Assembly: GCA_030849465.1 (NCBI GenBank)
Contig: JARVLF010000024.1
Location: 62,001-126,000 of the forward strand
Source: Moesziomyces globuligerus
Lineage: Eukaryota > Basidiomycota > Ustilaginomycetes > Ustilaginales > Ustilaginaceae
Reading direction: 5' to 3'
Length of the DNA: 64,000 nucleotides
The translations under genes were made by a program, and so were the position numbers. Of this stretch, positions 59,569-64,000 are shown piece after piece. The notes under the pieces are model-generated. The model had not been told where the DNA came from, did no database searches, and saw only the letters and a list, made by a program, of their open reading frames with translations. Numbering within the stretch: position 1 is the stretch's first letter; each line of letters opens with the position of its first letter.

Positions 59569-61587
59569 TTAACGAATGCGAACTACAAACGTCGCGCGCA
59601 CTGCGCGGTGATCGCTCAACTTGAGCTCACCGATGCTCTCGTACGACTGCTGCACCACGCCCTGCCTGCGCTCGACCTCGCTCGTGCCCGCCTCTGTGGT
59701 AACTGAAGCGCCGCCAGGGGAGGAGTCAGCGAGGTCGCGCGTGACGGTCCAGAGGATGCGATCCGTCCAGGCAGGCACGCGCTGCTTGTCCGATGTATCA
59801 TACCTGTCCGTGTCGATGTCGAACTTGTATGTGGGCGCGAACGCGATGGAGCCTTCGTAAAAGTCGTCCGAGAGCGCGCCGCTGGTGCGCAGCATGTCGA
59901 GCTGGTCGTAGCGGTAGAGCGTAGCGTAGGCGCGCGCGCGGATGAGCCGGTGCGCCTCGGCGTGCGACACATCGAGCCGGAAATTGAGATCGCCAAAGTG
60001 CACCACCACATCGTGCTCGAGGATCGACTGCTCCACCCACTCCAACCCCGCCGTCGCCACTTGTGCCTCGCTCGCATCCGCCTCGACTGCATCCGTCTCC
60101 TCGACCGCGGCGCTTCCGCTGTCCTCCGTCGCTCCCGGACTGTGGGTGACAGGCAGCTGGTCTCTGTCCTCGGCCTCGGTCGCTTGGGTCTGCGCCACTT
60201 TGGCATGCGTCACTTCGGATGCGGTGAGTTGCGCATCGTGCGCCGCCGCCTGCGCCGCGCCGACCGCATCCGCGCTCGGCGCGAGGCGGAAGCGGAGTCG
60301 CTTATACACCTCGTTCCAGTCCCAGCAGCGGCGCTCCATCGCATCCACGCCCTCGAACGCCGAGAGGTGCGAGTTGACAAAGCAGAGCGACCTCGCGCCG
60401 ACGACCATGCGCACGGCCACGGCGCCCTTGTTGGCCACAAACCCGCCGAGCCCCACGCCGACGCTCGCCGTGGCAACCTCGCTCAGCTCGTGCTCGACCG
60501 TGGTGCGGGCAAAGACCATGACGAGCAGGCCGACGAGCTGCTTGGCCGCGACGCGCGTGTAGAGGCGCGCGCGCCGTCCGAGCGCCTGGGTGATGGCGAG
60601 CGTCCATGCATCCTGCCGCACGGGCGAGTAGTAGAGGTACGCTCCGCCCGACGTGTCGAGCTCCTGGAAGCCGACGACGATGAGGTCCGGCTCCTCCTCG
60701 GCACGCAGCCAGCGCTTGAGCCCGATGAGCGTCGGAATGTCCGCGCGCGGCAGCCGCCCGTTGACGTTGAACGTGCCCACGCAGATGCGAATGTCATCCG
60801 CCGTCGGCGACGCCGGCCTTTCGTCTGTCTTGCCCGCCGTGGCTGCCGAGGAGCTGGGCGCAAAGCTGCTGTGGGAGAAGCGCGAAAAGACGGGTGTCTC
60901 GAGCTGCGGCGTAGCGGAATGTGTGTGGCCGGGCAGGTCGTCGGTGTAAGCGGTCATCCAGTGATGCGTGGTGGTGGGCGAGAAGTTGTGTTGCTGCGCG
61001 ACGTGGAGCAGATCCCTGAGGACGCTGAGAAAGTCCTTGAGCCCACGCGCATCGCTGGTGATGCCCGTGGCGCTCTGGCTGCCAAACGCGAGCGTGAAGC
61101 GCAACGCCGCATTCGACGTCGCCGCCTTGTCGGGCGCAAAGAGGTCCGGCACGACGCTCTCGAGCAGCGTGTGGATCGACGGCAATGCCTGCGGCAAGCT
61201 CGACAGGCCGAGCGTCGTAGCTGCGGGCGGATGATTGCGCGGCGCAGCGACCGAGGCGGTGAGCCCCTGCTGCGGCTCAATCTCGATGCGGAGGTCCGGG
61301 AGGATGGGAAGCGCGCAGAGGAGCGTCGCAGTGTTGGCGTCCTTGCGCCGCGGCTTGAGCACCAGCACGCACGACTGCTCCACTCCGGCGCTGACATTCG
61401 AGACGATCACAAAGATGCGCTGCAGGTGCGCTGGAGGTGCCGAGGCGGCCGACGAGGTGCTGGCGTCGCTGGCGTGGCTGGCGTCCGGTTGGGCAGAGAC
61501 ATCGTGCGTGACCAGCACGAGCTTCAGATGCTCCTCCGGCGTCAGCAGCGTCGATGCAAGCAGATACGGATCGGAGGTTGCGCTCAT
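59569..61587 (-). CDS. Inositol polyphosphate 5-phosphatase
   Basis: 672 residues from ATG 61587 (MSATSDPYLL); the frame is open further upstream without a convincing start. The first ~260 residues contain an uncharacterised N-terminal region with short ordered segments. The catalytic domain (~265-672) shows the 5-phosphatase series: TFNVNGRLP, VVGFQELDTSG, FVANKGAVAVRM, VNSHLSAFEG, HFGDLNFRLD, RVPAWTDRILW and LSDHRAVRATF, with all metal and phosphate-binding residues present. A ~80-residue Ala/Glu/Asp-rich insertion lies between SHLSAFEG and GDLNFRL. The enzyme removes the 5-phosphate from PI(4,5)P2 or related lipids. It lacks the Sac1 domain of synaptojanins; OCRL-type ASH/RhoGAP domains are also absent. 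Confidence 0.93.
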   Translation of the reverse strand: MSATSDPYLLASTLLTPEEHLKLVLVTHDVSAQPDASHASDASTSSAASAPPAHLQRIFVIVSNVSAGVEQSCVLVLKPRRKDANTATLLCALPILPDLRIEIEPQQGLTASVAAPRNHPPAATTLGLSSLPQALPSIHTLLESVVPDLFAPDKAATSNAALRFTLAFGSQSATGITSDARGLKDFLSVLRDLLHVAQQHNFSPTTTHHWMTAYTDDLPGHTHSATPQLETPVFSRFSHSSFAPSSSAATAGKTDERPASPTADDIRICVGTFNVNGRLPRADIPTLIGLKRWLRAEEEPDLIVVGFQELDTSGGAYLYYSPVRQDAWTLAITQALGRRARLYTRVAAKQLVGLLVMVFARTTVEHELSEVATASVGVGLGGFVANKGAVAVRMVVGARSLCFVNSHLSAFEGVDAMERRCWDWNEVYKRLRFRLAPSADAVGAAQAAAHDAQLTASEVTHAKVAQTQATEAEDRDQLPVTHSPGATEDSGSAAVEETDAVEADASEAQVATAGLEWVEQSILEHDVVVHFGDLNFRLDVSHAEAHRLIRARAYATLYRYDQLDMLRTSGALSDDFYEGSIAFAPTYKFDIDTDRYDTSDKQRVPAWTDRILWTVTRDLADSSPGGASVTTEAGTSEVERRQGVVQQSYESIGELKLSDHRAVRATFVVRIR

Positions 61588-62066
61588 CGTGTGAGCATCC
61601 CACGCCTCTTGTCGGCGCAGTCCGATCGAGCTTCTGAGTGGTGGTGGGCGCAGGCGTCGTTCCCCTGCCGGCCCTTCCGAGACAGTAGCTGCACGCGATT
61701 TGGATTTTGGCTCGACCTGCGTGCAGCCGACTGCTGCCGTCCATGATGTGGAGGGCCGTGCCCGTGAAAAATCGCGCTTCCACGCCGCACAGTTTGACCG
61801 ACGCAAAGTCTTCGGAACGCACCGATGATCTTTGGATGCGAGTTGCCCATGCCTCGCCGCGTCTTCTCAGAACCATCACACGCCCCACCATAGATATCGC
61901 TCCACTGCTATCGCTGCTATCGCTGCTATCGCTGCTATCGCTGCTATCGCTGCTATCGCATTCGCATTGCTCGAGCTACACCATCATGTCTGCATCGACA
62001 CGCTCGTGACGCTGCTTTCCCACAGGCCATCCGCGCTCCGCATCCCCCGCGTCTGCCTCCGTCGCC
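61588..62066. other. Divergent promoter region of the 5-phosphatase and GWT1 genes
   Basis: 479 bp between start codons. It has six copies of a 9-bp repeat, a 7-codon upstream frame in GWT1 phase (61986-62009, MSASTRS then stop), and a good splice-acceptor look-alike TTTCCCACAG ending at 62021. A spliced GWT1 leader is therefore possible. Confidence 0.4.
61905..61958. repeat. Six perfect copies of a 9-bp repeat upstream of GWT1
   Basis: CTGCTATCG repeated six times without mismatch, 108 bp before the GWT1 start codon, probably in its leader. Confidence 0.9.
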
Positions 62067-64000
62067 ATGGATCGACCCGCCGCCGCGGCCGCCAACCGCT
62101 TCAACGAGCCTCTGGCTGCGGCTCACGCCATCCACCGCCATCATAATCTGCAGCACACCGAGCACGGCTCCGTCTACAATCCTCCAGATCCCTCGAGCCA
62201 TCCTCTCGGGGCAGCGACCGCGGGGGAATCCTCCTACAAGGAGCTCAAGCAGGCGTGGATCGCCGACCAGACCGGCAGCTCCGTCCACTTTGTCAACGCG
62301 CTCGCACTCGTCGTGCTCGCCACCTACGCCGTCTGGGCCATCCTCAGGGCCAAGCGCATCCGCTTCGTCGCCGAGCAGCACCGCCGCGCGCCCAACGAGC
62401 TCGGCAACACACTTTTGACACAGCTCTTTGCCGCAGCCGCGAGGCTATCGGACTGGCAGCTCGAGTTCCTCATCCTCATCGTCCCTGCCGTCGGCGCACA
62501 CACCGTGCTTGCTTCGCATCTCGCACTCACCATCGTCACATTCCTGTTGGTGCTGGTGCTCCTGCTTCGCGCCGGTCCGCCCTTGGTCGGGGCGGTAAGA
62601 CCCAGCCAAAAGACGCGCACGAAACAGCACTGGTCCAAAAAGTATATCGACGACGACGGCGATGGCAGCCCAGACGAGGACGCATCAGCATACCGAGAGC
62701 CAGACGTACCGAGCGTTGTGCGACGCACTTCAGATGCCCTAACAGCCGAAGCCGAGTTGCCGTTCCGCGTATCGATCGACTCGGCCGCAGATGCCGCACA
62801 CGCTGCGGCTGCGCCGCCCAACTTCTACGACGGACCGGGCTCCTGGAGTGCAGCGCTGCGCTCCGACTCCGAGCTCTCGATCGACACCTCGCTGACCACA
62901 GCACCAGCGAGCGCTTCGCTCGGCTCGACCGCCTCGACGTTTGCCTCGCGCAGTGCCGACTCGGCGCTGCTCTCGCCCGAGATGGCAGCCACCGCATCGT
63001 TTCCTACACCGACCCATCGTATCGCCGACGCAGCCGCACTCAAGGCAGCCACACCCTTGCCGCTGCTCCACTCGCGCGACGGCTCGGATGCGCAGTCGGC
63101 CGTCTCGGCCTCGTCGGCCATGTCGCCCCTCGCACGCAGCGTCGTCGATCCGTGGGGCAGAGCCAAGTCGCCATCGTCGCTCGACCACTCGTCGCCATCC
63201 GACGACGCAACGACGCGTACAGCACCTTCGCCGACCTCAATACCAAAGACAGCGTCGACAGACGGCGCGCAGCTGTCGGATCGCAGCATGTTTGTGCGAC
63301 CCCAGCCGTTCCTCACCGTCTACCGCGCACACATGATGCTCGTCACCGTCATCTCGATCCTCGCCGTCGACTTCCCCGCGTTTCCGCGCCACATGGCCAA
63401 GTGCGAGTCGTGGGGGTCCAGCTGGATGGACATGGGCGTGGGCGCCTTTGTCTTTTCGCTCGGTATTGTCTCGGCCATGCCCATCCTCAAGAGCCCGCGC
63501 AATCGCTTCCGTCCTTTCCGCCAGCAGGTCGCCGACGACGCACGCAAGTGTCTGCCGCTACTGCTCCTCGGCTCGGTGCGGGTCATCATGGTCAAGGGCG
63601 TAGCGTATCCCGAGCACGTCTCCGAGTACGGCGTGCACTGGAACTTCTTCTTCACCCTCGCTCTGCTTCCGTTTGCCGCTACGCTCTCGCGGCCCGTGGC
63701 GAGGTACGTGCGGTACAGCCTCATCGGACTAGCACTGACCGCAGTGCATCAGGTCTTGCTAAGTACGACATCATGGCAGAGCTGGGCGCTCTCGGACACG
63801 CTACCACGCACCACGCTGCTGCGCCAGAACAAGGAGGGCCTCACGAGCATGCCCGGCTACCTGGCCATCTTCTTCCTCGGCCTCGACCTCGGCCACTACG
63901 TGCTGCCGCTCGATCCGTACTACGCCTACCGTAGGCTCCGCCGCCGCCGCGCGCGCCCACGCACCGACAAGCTCGCCATGGTGCTCGCGAGTTTGGCGAT
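62067..64000 (+). CDS. GWT1: GPI-anchor inositol acyltransferase Gwt1 (PIG-W), 3' truncated
   Basis: The open frame from ATG 62067 (GCCATGGAT) runs off the window end; 644 codons are visible. After an ~65-residue N terminus comes YKELKQAWIADQTGSSVHFVNALA, the family N-terminal motif, then several membrane helices. A disordered Ser/Ala/Asp/Thr-rich loop (~195-410) is much longer than in yeast Gwt1 (about 490 residues in total). The core resumes at RPQPFLTVYRAHMMLVTV, then AVDFPAFPRHMAKCESWGSSWMD in part and LGSVRVIMVKGVAYPEHVSEYG, all diagnostic of Gwt1/PIG-W. The enzyme acylates the inositol of GlcN-PI in the ER, an early step of GPI-anchor synthesis. It depends downstream on the Dol-P-Man made by DPM1, also in this window. 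The C terminus is missing. Confidence 0.92.
   Translation, partial: MDRPAAAAANRFNEPLAAAHAIHRHHNLQHTEHGSVYNPPDPSSHPLGAATAGESSYKELKQAWIADQTGSSVHFVNALALVVLATYAVWAILRAKRIRFVAEQHRRAPNELGNTLLTQLFAAAARLSDWQLEFLILIVPAVGAHTVLASHLALTIVTFLLVLVLLLRAGPPLVGAVRPSQKTRTKQHWSKKYIDDDGDGSPDEDASAYREPDVPSVVRRTSDALTAEAELPFRVSIDSAADAAHAAAAPPNFYDGPGSWSAALRSDSELSIDTSLTTAPASASLGSTASTFASRSADSALLSPEMAATASFPTPTHRIADAAALKAATPLPLLHSRDGSDAQSAVSASSAMSPLARSVVDPWGRAKSPSSLDHSSPSDDATTRTAPSPTSIPKTASTDGAQLSDRSMFVRPQPFLTVYRAHMMLVTVISILAVDFPAFPRHMAKCESWGSSWMDMGVGAFVFSLGIVSAMPILKSPRNRFRPFRQQVADDARKCLPLLLLGSVRVIMVKGVAYPEHVSEYGVHWNFFFTLALLPFAATLSRPVARYVRYSLIGLALTAVHQVLLSTTSWQSWALSDTLPRTTLLRQNKEGLTSMPGYLAIFFLGLDLGHYVLPLDPYYAYRRLRRRRARPRTDKLAMVLASLA

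Noticed and set aside
62255..63934. Plus-strand frame overlapping GWT1 in another phase
   Set aside because: It is Arg/His/Pro-rich and domain-free. The overlapping frame from 62067 carries unmistakable Gwt1 motifs to the window end.

Overview
The window looks like a chromosome segment of a smut fungus (Basidiomycota, Ustilaginomycotina, probably the Ustilago/Sporisorium/Pseudozyma group). Genes are GC-rich, mostly uninterrupted and several kb long. The few introns are short (61-171 nt) with GT..AG ends. A GH45 endoglucanase and a membrane-anchored Dpm1 closely resemble genes described from Ustilago maydis. The species call is an inference from gene content; no rRNA, mating-type or species marker is present.

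Layout: 21 protein genes can be supported, plus one doubtful two-exon small gene. From left to right: a partial acyltransferase-like/glycosyltransferase-2 membrane protein (+); an EDC4-like decapping scaffold in one open frame with kynurenine 3-monooxygenase (-); egl1 endoglucanase (-); RNA polymerase III subunit RPC6 (-); DUG2 (+); GLO1 (-, three exons); DPM1 (+); an XMAP215-family protein (-); a NudE-family protein (+); an FAH-family hydrolase (-); a Ure2-like glutathione transferase (+, two exons); ATP5/OSCP (-, four exons); NIP1/eIF3c (+); a mitochondrial-type J protein (+); a SCY1-like pseudokinase (-); MED14 (+); a large MHYT-domain membrane protein (-, two exons); GCD2/eIF2B-delta (+); COQ9-like (+); an inositol polyphosphate 5-phosphatase (-); and a 3'-truncated GWT1 (+). 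Strands alternate almost perfectly, so many neighbours are tail-to-tail with very short 3' gaps (1 bp at the tightest).

Themes: three genes are linked to glutathione (DUG2 and GLO1 convergent neighbours, plus the GST). Two microtubule/dynein-pathway regulators (XMAP215 and NudE) are divergent and share one promoter region. DPM1 and GWT1 both feed GPI-anchor synthesis. Several products carry mitochondrial presequence-like N termini (GLO1, ATP5, J protein, COQ9, and the long form of the GST).

The most unusual item is the single 1717-codon frame joining an EDC4-type mRNA-decapping scaffold to a complete kynurenine 3-monooxygenase, with no usable AUG for the enzyme half alone. Also notable: a 4.7-kb gene-free block (52120-56808) in an otherwise compact region; a G-quadruplex-type tract between the convergent NudE and FAH genes; an SR-repeat low-complexity insertion in RPC6; and several 9-11 bp tandem repeats in leaders and promoters. 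No transposon, CRISPR array, rRNA or convincing tRNA was seen.
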